From Diorhabda sublineata (lineage: Eukaryota; Arthropoda; Insecta; Coleoptera; Chrysomelidae), in the NCBI RefSeq assembly GCF_026230105.1, contig NC_079485.1, forward strand, positions 14,330,872 to 14,394,871: DNA of 64,000 bases, given 5' to 3'. The position numbers were made by a program, and so were the translations under genes. Below are positions 21,650 to 32,025 of the stretch, piece by piece; the first letter of the stretch is position 1, and each line of letters opens with the position of its first letter. The notes beneath the pieces are model-generated. The model did not search any database. It worked only from the letters and a program-made list of their open reading frames with translations, and was not told the origin of the DNA.

Positions 21650-22285
21650 AGAAATGGAGCCTCTAAAAAATTTTCGAAGATTTGAATTGAAAATTAAATT
21701 TTTGACATATTATTAAGCGTTTTTTTTTGTTTTAATGTTGCGTTTTTAAAAAGAGAGTTTGCAAGAAAAAAAAGCTGAAGTATCCACAAAAAAATTTTTC
21801 GAAGATTAATTCAAACTTGTGGGAGATTCGGTAGGTACGAAAATTTTATATTAAAAATTGTAAATAAAAAATAGAATTTTTGACATATTAAAAAGCGTTT
21901 TGATGGTACGTTTTGAAAAAGAGAGTTTGCAAGGAATAAATGCTGAGGAATCCTTGAAAAAATTTTCGAAGATTAATTCAAACTCGTGGGAGATTCGGTA
22001 CGGAAATTTTATATCAAAAATTGTGAATAAAAAATAGAATTTTTGACATATTGAAATGCGTTTTTTTGTTTTGTTGTTGCTTTTTGAAAAAGAGAGTTTG
22101 CAAGAAATGAAAGTTGAAGTATCACCGAAAAAAATATTCGAAAATTAATTCAAATTCGTAAGAAATTCGGTACGAAAATTTTATATCAAAAATTGTGAAT
22201 AAAAAATAGAATTTTTGACGTATTAAAATGCGTTTTTTTTTTGTTTTGATGTTGCGTTTTTAAAAAGAGAGTTTACAAATTAAAG
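21650..22285. repeat. Satellite-like tandem array, about 170-bp unit, four units
   Basis: The marker TTTTTGACATATTAAAAxGC recurs at about 21700, 21878, 22041 and 22213, giving spacings of 178, 163 and 172. Each unit has the same order: AAATAGAATTTTTGACATAT, GCGTTTT with a T-run, GTTTTGATGTTGC, AAAAAGAGAGTTTGCAAG, AAxxTTGAAGTATC, AAAAATTTTCGAAGATTAAT, TCAAACTCGTGGGAGATTCG, GGTACGAAAATTTTATATC and AAAAATTGTGAAT. The first unit is partial on its left. The units differ from one another mainly by short indels in the T and A runs. No coding. Confidence 0.9.
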
Positions 22286-22600
22286 TAACTTGAATAAACG
22301 AGAAATCATACAATCAGTGTTCAATTTTCATATAATTTGTGCATATTCAAATTTATAAACATTTGAAATTTTTAATTAATGCTCCCAGTAAATGAAACGT
22401 CAAACCAGGGAAATTATCACTCATTAATTTTGCAGTTGAGTCACGAGACTCAGAAACTTTTCGAAAAATTGAGGTTGTTGTCATATCAACCTGTCAAAGC
22501 TGATTGGCTTCCATTGACAGAAATAAATTTTTTATATAATAAACATAATAGTTATTATAACTATAAGTTGGGCTGGAAAAATCGTGGATTGACACGATTT
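22286..22600. other. Unassigned stretch, 96-codon plus frame
   Basis: The frame 22379-22669 begins MLPVNETSNQGNYHSLIL and is not recognised. Its 3' end runs into the mariner leader at about 22630, so it is at least partly non-genuine. Confidence 0.35.
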
Positions 22601-23225
22601 TTAGTTAAACCTAATCTCAAAAAAAATGCGAATTTGACAGCTGTCGTACTATTAGTTTATGCGTTATAGTATTGTGAATGAAGTAATCTTCTTAAGATTG
22701 GAAAAATTGTGTATAGCCGTAAAGTAAAGCTGATTGAAATATCTGATATCAAAGGAACGTGTGGACATATCGTGAATAAATATTTGGGTATACGAAAGTT
22801 CTGTTCGAAGTGGGTGCTATGAGACAATAACGAATTGATGATTCTGAACAGTGTTTGGAGCTATTCAATGACATCATTTCACGTCCAATCGTCAGTCAGA
22901 AGAGTGAACTGAATGCAAAAGTCAGCTAGGAAGGTTATTGCATTAGTTATGTGCCCTACTCGTGTTTAAAGAACGAAATTGTGGACAAACGACTTTATTT
23001 GAAGAAGAAATGCTAGTCCACGATGGCAAAATTCCATGGATTGAGCTTCGCATCCACCGTATTCTCCATATCTGGCCCCTACGACTTATTTCTTTTCTCA
23101 GACTCAAAGAACGCTCGCTGGACAGAGATTTTTCGCCTATGAAGACGTAATCGTCGCAACTGAAGCCTATTTTTGTAAAACACAATTTGCAAATTTTCAC
23201 TATATGAATCGTGTGAAATAAACTA
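22601..23225 (+). mobile_element. Irritans-like mariner, internally deleted
   Basis: The leader CGAATTTGACAGCTGTCGTA (22629) resembles the leader at 735 (AAATTTGACAGTTGTAC). Coding blocks: VKLIEISD (about 22722-22745), a VDIIVNKYLGMRKLCSKWV-like block with frameshifts (22760-22815), RIDDSEQCLELFN-like (22835-22865), then an AKSARKVIALVMCPT-like piece. After a deletion there is a degraded HDGKIPWIEL segment at the position of the second/third catalytic blocks (ending LISFLRLKERSLDRDF, compare LF.DLK..LAGKKF). It ends with a THNLQIFTI-like C-terminus and AAT-rich 3' UTR. Inactive. Confidence 0.65.
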
Positions 23226-23300
23226 ATTGAAAGTAATATTTCAATTATCCACTCAGCTTTCTGACTTGTGAAATAACAAGAATAGTGGAACTAATCAGTA

Positions 23301-24384
23301 TTACATCACTCAATAAATCGTGTCACTGACACACAGATGGCGCTGCTATTTTCAAATCCATATGACGTTTATGAACTACCAGCTTTCAAAAGACTATGTG
23401 TGAAATTTCGTGGATTTATCATTGCTTCTTGATAAAAAAATACTGTACAAGCCCAACAATGCCTTCAAAATTGTTATCCGGACACTGCTCCATCAAAAAG
23501 AACCATTTGTTATTGGTTGGCTGTATTTAAACGTGGTCGTACAGACACCGATGATGGTGAACGTTGTGGTCGTCCAATAGAGGTGGTTAGTCCGGAAAAT
23601 ATAAAAAAAGTCCATGAATTGGTTATATCTAATTGCTTGAGATATCTGAGGTCATAAAGATATCAGAAGGCAGTGTATGCATAAATATTTGATCACGAGA
23701 AAGCTGTTTTCAAAGTGGGTACCGCGTTTACTCACAGTCGATCAAAAACAACAACGTATTGATGATTCAGAGCAGTATTTGGCAATGTTTACACTTAACA
23801 AATCAGGTTTTTTGCACCAATACTGACAATGGATGAAATATGGATCCATCACTTCACTCCTGAATTAAAACGGAGTGAACTGCAGCCGGTAAACCACGTC
23901 CAAAGGCACAACAGTCAGCTGAGAAGGTTATGGCCTCAGTATTTTGGGATTCGCATGGCATATTGTTCTCCAAAAGGAAGAGACAAAATAGGGATTGCTA
24001 CATAGAGTTGTTGGATCGTTTGAATGCAAAAACAAGAAATAACGGCCTTATATGTCAAAGGAAAAACCACTCTTTCACCAAGACAATGCACCGATTCACA
24101 AGTCGATGGCAATGATGGTTAAATTGAAAAAGTTGCTTCCTCATCCATCCAGTCCAGATCTAGCATCCAGTGACTACTGGCTATTCGCTGACCTCAAAAA
24201 AATGCTGGCTTGTGAGAAATTCATCTCAAATGAAGGAGCAATTGCTGAAACTGAAGCATATTTTGGAGCAAAAGATTAATCCTTCTACAAGCAAAGTATT
24301 GAGAAGCATTTGACTGATTGTATTGCTTTTGAAGGACGTTACAGTGATGAATAAAATATATTTTTGACTTATTGAGTGATGTTA
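23301..24384 (+). mobile_element. Irritans-like mariner with TIRs and TA duplication
   Basis: The left TIR TTACATCACTCAATAA starts at 23301 after TA; the right end reads TTATTGAGTGATGTTA up to 24384 followed by TA. The two TIRs are inverted matches over about 16 bases. The transposase gene spans almost the full 1.08 kb: FRGFIIAS, FKRGRTDTDDGERCGRP (about 23530-23580), ENIKKVHELV, a frameshifted HTH2, KLFSKWVPRLLTVDQKQQ, TMDEIWIHHFTPE (about 23828-23866, first Asp), AEKVMASVFWDSHGI, LFHQDNAPIHKS (about 24070-24105, second Asp), SPDLASSDYWLFADLKKML (about 24150-24206, third Asp) and AETEAYFGAKD. All three catalytic aspartates remain readable. Stops and frameshifts break the N-terminal half, so it is inactive; the last 75 codons (24052-24279) are open. 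Confidence 0.9.
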
Positions 24385-24690
24385 TATATAATTTACTCAT
24401 TCTTCATCATATCATCGATATTTCGATCGCTTATTTTTCTTTTTTTTTGTAGAAAAGAATTTCTATCGTCTCTGTCAATTTTAAATTAACAGTTTTTGTT
24501 CTGAAGAAACCCTCCTTTTGACACTAAATGAGTAGTTATAAATGTCGTCCTTTAATATGAGTGATGACATTTCTGATCTTTGTGAGCTTATGACATTATT
24601 AGGAATGGTTTTAAAAAATGGGAGGTATATATTATCAAAAAATAAATCATATATATTTGAAGCTCAACTCAAACGCATTTTGCGAGCTAA
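24385..24690. other. Unassigned AT-rich stretch
   Basis: No features were recognised between the mariner and the compositionally distinct block that follows. Confidence 0.5.
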
Positions 24691-25090
24691 ATATGTTCGT
24701 TAGAGGATTGTCAACAACGTTTTGTCGACGACGTGTATAACTTTTCTCAAATTAAGAAAAACACGCATTAACAACAAGCAGGCGGCGCTAAAAAACCACC
24801 CTTTGTAAATATATGTATATGTATATATTTTATTTTTTCCACGTAGTCCGTATTATTGTACGTGGCATTTCAGTTAGCGACTTATATATAAATTCGGTCC
24901 AATATATTGCAACCAACAGAATTGCATTTCGCCTCTGGTAGGGCACCGGACATATTTTTTGCATTGTTCGGCTCGAGGCAATAAATAATGTAACTCTTTA
25001 ACAAAGTGCGCCTGCTGGCCCCACAAAATAGCACGGGAAAATTTTAACGAGCAAAACTAGACTTTTTTCGAAATAAAAGCGCACCGACAA
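24690..25090. other. Repeat-free, higher-complexity block
   Basis: The segment including GTAGGGCACCGGACATAT, TTGTTCGGCTCGAGGC and AAAGTGCGCCTGCTGGCC has higher CpG and mixed composition, no homopolymer runs, no open frame of note and no transposon motif. This is the usual look of conserved non-coding DNA in insect introns. Function is inferred only from composition. Confidence 0.35.
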
Positions 25091-25274
25091 AGGTAATTGT
25101 TGTCTTTCATATTCCTTTCGGTTCATTTTCCGATACAACCATCAAATCTTTTTTTTCTTTCATACTCAATTACCACATTGAATCCCTACAATATATTCCT
25201 CATACACTGAGCATGAAATTATATTTTTCTTCGTTTAACATTAACAACAAACAATAATTCTTTCACTTTCTTCA

Positions 25275-25480
25275 CTTCACTTTTGAGGCAAGACTACCGT
25301 CAGCGATAAGTGCCAGTACACTGAACATCAGTGAGCCTGCTGTTTCCAGAGTTTACCGTCCTCGCCAAAAGACTGGTAACTTTCATAGAAAACGCGGTTC
25401 CGGAAGGAAAAGGTACACATCCGGGTAAGAAATCAGGCCCTCACTGGTGTTCCAGGGTCAACAAGCAATTGGTTAGAATA
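25275..25480 (+). mobile_element. Tc1-like transposase N-terminal fragment
   Basis: Plus strand: STLNISEPAVSRVYRPRQKT (about 25310-25370) followed by GNFHRKRGSGRKR matches the second helix-turn-helix and the GRPR-type AT-hook linker of Tc1 transposases (VS..TVSR...RY..TG.F.R.PGSGRKR). It is followed by NQALTGVPG-like, equivalent to LRNR.LTGV. No catalytic part remains. Confidence 0.6.
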
Positions 25481-25689
25481 CTTGTTTTTAACTAATTCAG
25501 ACATGATGCAGCTTTTCAAGTCAATTATTTAAATGAGGTTGTTGAATTCAGAGAAGTCAAACTAGGGATTCATTATCTGTACTTTTGAATATTCATATAC
25601 AACATGAAAAGATATTTTTCACGAAAATATATCTGGAAACATCAATTTCAGATTAAAATTTGATCGTACTATGTCCTGATGATGTGCAA
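25481..25689. other. Short unassigned stretch
   Basis: Nothing recognised. Confidence 0.4.
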
Positions 25690-26425
25690 AAACTTCGCTG
25701 TGAGGAATTAGGATTGTAACCCAAAGATCATACTGTGGATATACTCGACAATTTTGAGACCAATCATTACACATGGGGTAGTGGTTTGGGGTACTAAAAC
25801 TGGTCTAATACCGCGGTGTATAATCTCTCGAAGGTACAAAGGCCAAAGCCCGTGAAATCATTCCCAACAGCTGCACTAGAAATGATTCTAAATCTCCCAC
25901 CTCTCCATATAGATATATAGCTCAAGATGAAGTACCAAAAATTATTAGCTTTGAAAAAAAAATACCTCAATACTAAGCTGTAGAAGTAAGTGGGATCTAA
26001 ACACCAATGGGCAAGAAAAATAAAGTCACCCTGCAATGGATTTTGGTACGCATTGGAGTTGAGGGAAACGCTGACATACTCGCTAAAGCAGAGATTGACA
26101 AACCCTTCATAGGACCTGAACCTCTCTGGGGGTATCAGCTTTGGAACAATAAAAAAATCATTGGAAACGAAGATAGATAGGGGTAAAACCAGATACTGGA
26201 ACAATCTACAGGGGTTGAGAAAAGGAAATAATCCCCTGGGAAACTATGACCAGAGAAGATTTGCAGCTTCTATCCACATTCTTTCGAAAGTTGAGACACT
26301 ACGGAGCTCCAGAGCACTATACCTTGGAGCGCTTGAAATAAAAGACGAAGATCTCTGGCAGCTACATTCTGGGGGGAATAGGATTAACAGATCAGCTGTA
26401 AACACTGGGTTAATTACAATTTTGG
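25690..26425 (+). mobile_element. Non-LTR retrotransposon, RT end plus RNase H fragment
   Basis: Plus strand: a decayed NFETNHYTWGSGLGY segment (the counterpart of VRPIITYGVVVWG at 19645; here frameshifted), AAALEMILNLPPL-like (about 25870-25905), then GVEGNADILAKAEIDK (26053-26100), the RNase H motif GHSGVxGNExADxLA, then PFIGPEPLWG (26101-26130). The C-terminal YLGALEIKDEDLWQL follows (about 26320-26365; compare 20275). This copy keeps the RNase H block that is deleted from 19486-20425; otherwise the two match. A 136-codon antisense frame here is a shadow. Confidence 0.75.
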
Positions 26426-28378
26426 CAATGAACTCGTGATTTGCACGAAAATGATCTTTCAATCTCATTTGAGTTACAAGACTATTTTCTTGTAGATTAT
26501 CGGTCAAAATTGAAATGATTTGCGCGAACCTATTAATCTGATTTCAATGGTTTTAAGGAACCTTAAAGGATTTATATGCTTCCTGGTATCATAGATTAAC
26601 AATTTACAGAGCGACATAATGTGTGTATAGTTTCTCAATTTCCACACTAAAATACTCGTGGTTTTGTGGTTTTTTTTTAAACCAGCCACTCCAGTATTTG
26701 TAAAATATTTTTCTAAAAACATTCGATTTAAGCTGTTAAATTTACCTAGGCTACAAGTGCGATACCCGGCCCCAAAAAGGGATGGGATAATTTCAGTTGC
26801 TTCTCTCTGTTACTCTTGCAGATGCGCCTTTCTGAGTGCGGAAAATTGTTCGTTCGTTGTTTAAAATAATTTCGGAGCTGAATATGCGTATTTTGCGGTT
26901 GTACTCCATTTCTGGTCAAGATTATATTTCGCAATTTGACGTAGTTGCAGAGAATCAGCAAATAGAAGTACGACAAGCGAAATTACGTCAATGTCCTTTA
27001 CAGTTGGGAGGTTTAATTCCTATTTCCGATTTTGTAGCAAATTTTTATAATCCCATTGAAATTGAATTAAGTTAATAGTTAATGGAGAAAGATATTCAGA
27101 TTTTTTAAGGAAAAAATTGTCATTATTTTATCCCTTCCTCACCCTGCTGTTACCACATCCTATAGCATACACCACGTTTTATCATACGGGTTGTCTTCAA
27201 TGGTTTCGTTTAAAATCCGAAGCTTCTGAAGATAGAAGCTCTGAGATTTCTACTCATTACTAGATCCTAAGGATTATTTTCTCGAGGACTCATGATCTCA
27301 TGTCTTGATAAAGTTGGAAAAAAAGAAGAATTAATAAAAAAACCCAATTTGATAGAAATTGGACTCCCTGTAGCTTTCAGATGCAGAATTATGACAATGG
27401 CACAAGATAACCATGTCTTCGAGTTATCGCAGCTTCGCTCGTACCTAAAGATTCAAGGAAGTGAGAAGCAGATAGATGAATGTTGTGCCCAATACTCAAA
27501 CAAAACTGAACTAAGTCGCGCGAGTTGAATCTCTAGGAGCAGCGTAGAAAAGAGTGAAAGTTTCTCGGGGGGTTCATTTAAATAAGGAATAATGAAAAGG
27601 TATAAGGATGTAGTTATGTTGATTTTTCCTAAAACGCGTACCAGGATTAAGTTATTAAAACCTTAATAAAGTTATAAATGAAAGGTGACATGAAATTTTC
27701 GAAAAAAGACAACTTGGAATTCCCTGTGTCTGGTATTGGTCAGTGAGGAGTCAAAAGGTTATTGTTGTATTGAGAAAGTTGTTGAGCTATGTTAGAGCTA
27801 TAGCGGAAATACTCAATCTTCGCATTTTTATGTTTCCTTTTTGTATTTAACAAATAGGAAATTGATCAATATAATTCAAGCAAAGGTATTCACTTCCGTC
27901 TATTTATACGTACAAATATTTGTTTAAAGCATTCTAACTGAGTATGATCTGGTATCACATATTATTAATTAGATAAATTAGTGTTAAACGTGATTCAATA
28001 TTAACATTAATTAACTGATTACAAGGTATATCTCATGGAATGATTTTATCAACATTATTACATCACCTTCGTAATTTAAACTATGTTATTCTCGCACACT
28101 AAATTTGTATATTTCCCAGATACCCTATAATAATTGTTAATATACCTACTAGACTTATTACGAGGGGTTTACTATATGTATATGTGCTTTTTCATTGATG
28201 ATTATCCAGATAATAACAGATAATAATGGATAAACAGAAACAAGAGATATCAAAATAAAGACAGGCGCAACTCGTGGCGAATTCCGGGCGTTCCTGATAA
28301 TGAAAAATGTACTAAAAAGAAAACGTTTTGACACCATTAGAACCACGAGAAAACAGATGGAAGCTTTTCAGAAATGTT
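26426..28378. other. Long unassigned stretch
   Basis: Two adjacent plus frames, 26836-27075 (79 codons) and 27292-27528 (78 codons), look moderately protein-like (the second begins MISCLDKVGKKEELIKKPN) but match no family I recognise and have no visible splice or promoter context. The rest is AT-rich without repeats. Confidence 0.4.
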
Positions 28379-28910
28379 TTAGGTTATATGTATAACCTAA
28401 CAACGATCATCATGAAACTCTATACATAGACTATTGAGATTACGAGAAATCGATTTATCATATCTATTTTATGCGGAAACATGGATAACTTGTTCGATAG
28501 ATCTATCTGTGAGTGTAAAGTCATGGTAATTGACCCATATGCAGAATAGTTTCGGTGAAAACAGTATTTTTGTCAAAGAACCTAACCTAACCTAAATTAA
28601 CCTAACCTAGTCTAACCTAATCTTATAAAAATTACAAATTCTTTCATTTTATCTATTGATTTTTCGTGAAAATAATGTATTTGCATACTTTTTCCACAGA
28701 AACTCTTCTGCGCATGCGTCAATCATCATGACTCTCCACACACAGATAGATCTTGATGAGATCTATTGGACAAAGTTATCCATGGTTCGATATCTGTTAG
28801 CCTTCCTGAGATAATGACCACTTCCGGTATCTCCGGGAGTAAATAGATATGATAAGTCGATTTCTCGTAATATCAATCGTCTATGTATAGAGTTTCATTA
28901 TCATTGTCGT
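28379..28910. mobile_element. Fold-back element with TTAGG-type core
   Basis: The left arm 28401-28548 and right arm 28704-28910 are inverted copies: GAAACTCTATACATAGAC, GATTACGAGAAATCGA, TTATCATATCTAT, CATGGATAAC and AGATCTATCTGTG all recur in inverted order. The right arm carries about 40 extra bases (GATACCGGAAGTGGTC when inverted) that are lost from the left. The unpaired centre contains a 40-bp CCTAA-type tract. Just outside the left arm is a perfect palindrome of two 10-bp arms around TG at 28379-28400, whose arm begins TTAGGTTATA. No coding. Such structures can fold into a hairpin of about 150 bp of stem. Confidence 0.85.
28581..28620. repeat. Short (CCTAA)n tract, TTAGG-type
   Basis: Eight degenerate units of CCTAA (TTAGG on the other strand) including CCTAACCTAACCTAA. 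TTAGG is the common insect telomere unit. Here it is interstitial and lies in the loop of the fold-back element. Confidence 0.85.
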
Positions 28911-28954
28911 GGGGTGCCTTATCATACTTGTGCGGTCAAATCATAACAATTATT

Positions 28955-29445
28955 CATAATTGGATTTATAGCTCTTCAGGTCTAGAAAAATCATTGGGTG
29001 TCAAACAAGAACTGTACGGAGGATGACCCATCAATTGATAGGTGAGAGGTAGTGGTGGAAAATGATTCGTATTCTGCACCTGATTTTTTCCAACACTTCT
29101 GACATTCAGAATTGACGGTTGTACGTTGCTCTATGCCTCAATCTTACGGTATATTACATGACGATCTTGCAATATCATTTTACGCACAGCATCGATGTTT
29201 TTTGGCACAACAACTGATTTTGGAGGTGTGACCACGATTGAATTCAGAAAACACGCGAAGTCCGGTAGCTCGAAATGTTGCCAAAAGTCTAAGCGATCTA
29301 TTTTTTGGCAAGATGAATGTTTCAAGTATTTGTAAACAACTCAAGTAGCACTCGTACACGACAACACATTCTGAGTACGTTAACTATTAAAAATGTCGAA
29401 CTTTATAATGCAATGAAAGATTTGTAAATGTAAAAATATTCTGAT
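28955..29445 (-). mobile_element. CYDFRRGL-family mariner, deleted copy
   Basis: Minus strand: the leader with TCGACATTTTTAATAGTTAA (29392) and an ACTTGAGTTGTTTACAAAT context is shared with 4203 and 13520. Coding then reads LPKNRSLRLLATF-like, EFNRGHTSKISC-like (frameshifted) and VVPKNIDAVRKMILQDRHV (about 29215-29157). It then jumps from the HTH2 region straight to RRRIRIIFHHY (about 29075-29040; the Asp of HHDNA is lost), and continues with LMGHPPYSSCLTPNDFSRP (about 29035-28980), equivalent to HPPYSPDLAPNDFFLF. The first catalytic region is deleted. Confidence 0.75.
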
Positions 29446-30109
29446 CAATAATTCTAATTAATAAACAGTTCCAATAGTTGCTGAAAATGTTTACTTGTGG
29501 CATACGAATTTAAATCACACTTAGATGCCCAAAAATAATTAATCCATGATCAAATCTTCCTACTGTTGTAAATTATACAGTATATTTTTAATAAAATCAA
29601 ATTTTCTGTTCTGAGTCCAAAAGCTACCCTAGATGGGTAATAATTATTTTACAATCAGTGAAGTCGCGATCTTTTCCCAGCTAGGGCTTCTTTCCATATA
29701 ATTATTGATGTTCTATCTTCAGTGAGTTTTACGACCTCACTTTTAGACTCATTATTGATATCTTTAATATAAAAGCATTCACTACTAGTCTTCTATGTGT
29801 AGTCTTAGCTAGTAGGGCCCCAGCCTAGCACTGAAGTTAGTGGCTTTTCTATCGAGAATCTTTTCTCGTTTTTTTTAGTACTATACAAAATCCTTGGCGT
29901 TTTATTGAGGAAATACTTTGGAACATTGTTAATTTTGTCTGTTTAATATTTAGGAAAATTTGCTGTACTCTTTCACGTTTTTTAAGAATTAATTAAGGAT
30001 AAGGGGATCTACATAACGAGCAGATCTAATGTTTAAGTTCAATTAAAAATTTACTGAACCATACAACGCGACAAAGCTGTAAATAAGAACGGACAAAGAG
30101 TTGAAAATC
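29446..30109. other. Unassigned stretch
   Basis: It contains TAGTAGGGCCCCAGCC (29810) and a T-rich segment but no recognised domain or repeat pair. Confidence 0.4.
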
Positions 30110-30560
30110 CTCTAGAAAACATCCAAATCTACACTTTAAACAGAAGCGACCGCAAAAACCCGGCAGCGCCATCAATCCTGCTTTCCGCCAAAACCTGGTC
30201 ACAGGCTAAAAATCCGCCCAAAACTGCATTTAGACCCGCCATTGGAACACCCCATGTATTTTTAAAGCTGGATCAAGTGAGAGGTTTTTAAGCCGGCTCC
30301 CCACTCGAAAAAACGCCGGCTTCAAGCGCCGCCTATTCGCAATCCTACCGACCGCGCCATTGGCTGGAAAAAGTTTACAGCTCCGCATCTCATTAAGACT
30401 TCGGAATTTTACCGCGCGCTCGAATTTCAGCCCTATAAATCAAGAGCACTGGGATGGGGTGGCCGGGGTCACCGCTAGGGGCTAGATTTGCTTGCCGGCG
30501 GTATCATTAATACTAAAGCGATGGTCCTCAGATAGCTCAGGAAGTCTTGAAAACTGAGAA
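30110..30560. other. GC-richer repeat-free block containing a duplicated 71-bp segment
   Basis: Over about 450 bases the sequence is far richer in C and G than its surroundings (CTCCCCACTCGAA, GACCGCGCCATTGGCTGG, GGGGTGGCCGGGGTCACC). It has no homopolymers and no long open frame. GCGCCATTGGCTGG contains an inverted CCAAT box, and CCCTATAAATCAAG (30430) resembles a TATA box. Together these hint at regulatory or promoter-like DNA; this is inference. Its first part (30141-30211) recurs at 31168-31238. Confidence 0.4.
30141..30211. repeat. 71-bp duplicated segment, copy 1
   Basis: CAGAAGCGACCGCA, CAGCGCCATCAATCCTGCTT and CTGGTCACAGGCTAAA are shared in order with 31168-31238, with few differences. 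Confidence 0.9.
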
Positions 30561-31167
30561 AAATTGCCGGTACTTATTCCTCGAAATTTATTGCCAATTA
30601 AAGGTCGTGTATCATTTTTTAGAATTTTTACGGGTAAGATAGAGTGCCTTTGACAATTTATTCACTCGTTTCTCTTTTTAATGCCCTCTTGAACTTACGG
30701 CCCTATTGTAGATGATCGATACCTCCCGTTTAATTTATCGTTTATGTGTGTGTTAGAGTTGACAGTTTTATTTAGACACGAACTACGATTTGAACTAGCT
30801 GGAAAATTACTTTCTTGAATAATATACAAACAATAATCGTTTACTATAGGTTATGAATATAAAAAATTGACACATGCGATAAATCTGCAATCGCAAGACA
30901 CTGAACATGACATTGTATTTTCCTATTAAAATATAAACTAATGGAATATTGTGATGTTTCTTACTCTCACAGTCCAACAACATGTTATGCTCGGTATCCA
31001 CAATTTTTTAGCTTGTTTACAATCTTAATCAGGGGTAATTGTCTTTTATAGAAGGTTATCTACCTGACCCACCACTATCAGTTAGTCATCAAACGTCAAC
31101 TAACTGAAAATGGACACAAGTAATAAAGCTACTCAAGTGGCGACAAGGCCAGAAGGTCTGCTGCTTT
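30561..31167. other. Unassigned stretch
   Basis: The 64-codon minus frame 30807-31001 is not recognised. No repeats noted. Confidence 0.4.
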
Positions 31168-31238
31168 CAGAAGCGACCGCAGAAGTCCAGCAGCGCCATC
31201 AATCCTGCTTTTCGCTAAAATCTGGTCACAGGCTAAAT
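31168..31238. repeat. 71-bp duplicated segment, copy 2
   Basis: Same orientation as 30141-30211. It ends where the Tc1-like coding sequence begins, which raises the possibility that the segment was carried by the transposon or by a local duplication. Confidence 0.9.
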
Positions 31239-31605
31239 AAAACGTGGCTTCGGAAGAATCACTAAGAAATCGGGCACTCACTACTAGTCAAGTCCAACAA
31301 GAGCTCAGAGACACGTGAGGAGTGATTTTGAATGACCGGATAGTCCGAAGAAGAATTGAGGTAGTTTATCTAACGCCAAAAAGGCCAACTACTGGCTCAA
31401 ATTAATCCCAGCCTACCGAGCAGCCAGATAATACCTTTTTGGACTAACGAACTTTAAGTCTACGTTCTCATCTTATACGAAAGCGTGTGCCTGCATGGTA
31501 ACGACGGGTATATAGAAGACCTGGAGAAAGATTGGCGCAGGAAGAGGTTCCTGGATGAACAAATTTTAGGGGTTTCCCATAACAAGCTTGATCCTAATAC
31601 ACGAC
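31239..31605 (+). mobile_element. Tc1-like transposon relic
   Basis: Plus strand: RGFGRITKKSG-like linker, LTTSQVQQELRDT-like HTH, GVILNDRIVRRRIE (31321-31362), LTPKRPTTGSN (compare L..R.P..KP.L), an AHRAARL-like block, a first catalytic block reduced to LRSHLIRKRVPAW-like, then RRVYRRPGERL (about 31502-31534), the DG..YVxRRPGExF motif of Tc1 transposases. Catalytic D2 and E blocks are absent. Same family as 43690 and 56590 by its RRPGER region. Confidence 0.65.
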
Positions 31606-31639
31606 AATGCCTGTACAAATACTGTAGATTCCATACACT

Positions 31640-31735
31640 AAACCTTGAGCTTCTGAAGATGATAACTTGGTTATCGAAACTCGCACCTTTAAATAATGCG
31701 TTGGATTAGTAGACGTTGGAATGAGAAATTTCCAA
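31640..31735. repeat. Dispersed repeat motif, copy 3
   Basis: CTTCTGAAGATGATAACTTG, then GTTATCGAAACTCGCACC. This is the inverted counterpart of 3695-3790 and matches the second half of 4855-4985 (TTGGTTATTGAAACGCGCC). Confidence 0.55.
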
Positions 31736-32025
31736 CGTATCAGTAGGTGTCAAGCCATACTAGAACTCAAAAAAATTGAGCATTTTCCCTAGCTTTCCTT
31801 CATTGTTAATGAGTATACGTGAAAAAAAACAGAAATTCCGTTTCAAATCAAGAGAAGGAAATAAATAAAATGAAAACTGCTGTGGTTTGATTCACGCTGA
31901 CCAAGTTTAGAGTGAGTGTTTTAAGATTGCTAATAGGTTATTGTTTGGTTGGTTAAAGTCCATAGTTATCTAGGAATATATTAAAGTTTTTAAAACGATA
32001 AATCACGAACAAATACGGTAGTAAA
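31736..32025. other. Unassigned stretch before jockey-like tail
   Basis: AT-rich; may include decayed 5' parts of the following non-LTR element, but no block is readable. Confidence 0.4.

Noticed and set aside
21650..22285. CRISPR-like array
   Set aside because: Repeat units are about 170 bp, contiguous and AT-rich, without unique spacers; this is satellite DNA of a eukaryote.
25794..26204. 136-codon minus-strand frame
   Set aside because: It lies antisense to a clear plus-strand retrotransposon tail with RNase H motif, so it is a shadow.
30520..30560. TAGCTCAGGAAGT resembling a tRNA D-arm
   Set aside because: No matching acceptor stem, anticodon loop or GTTC-type T-loop in the right place.
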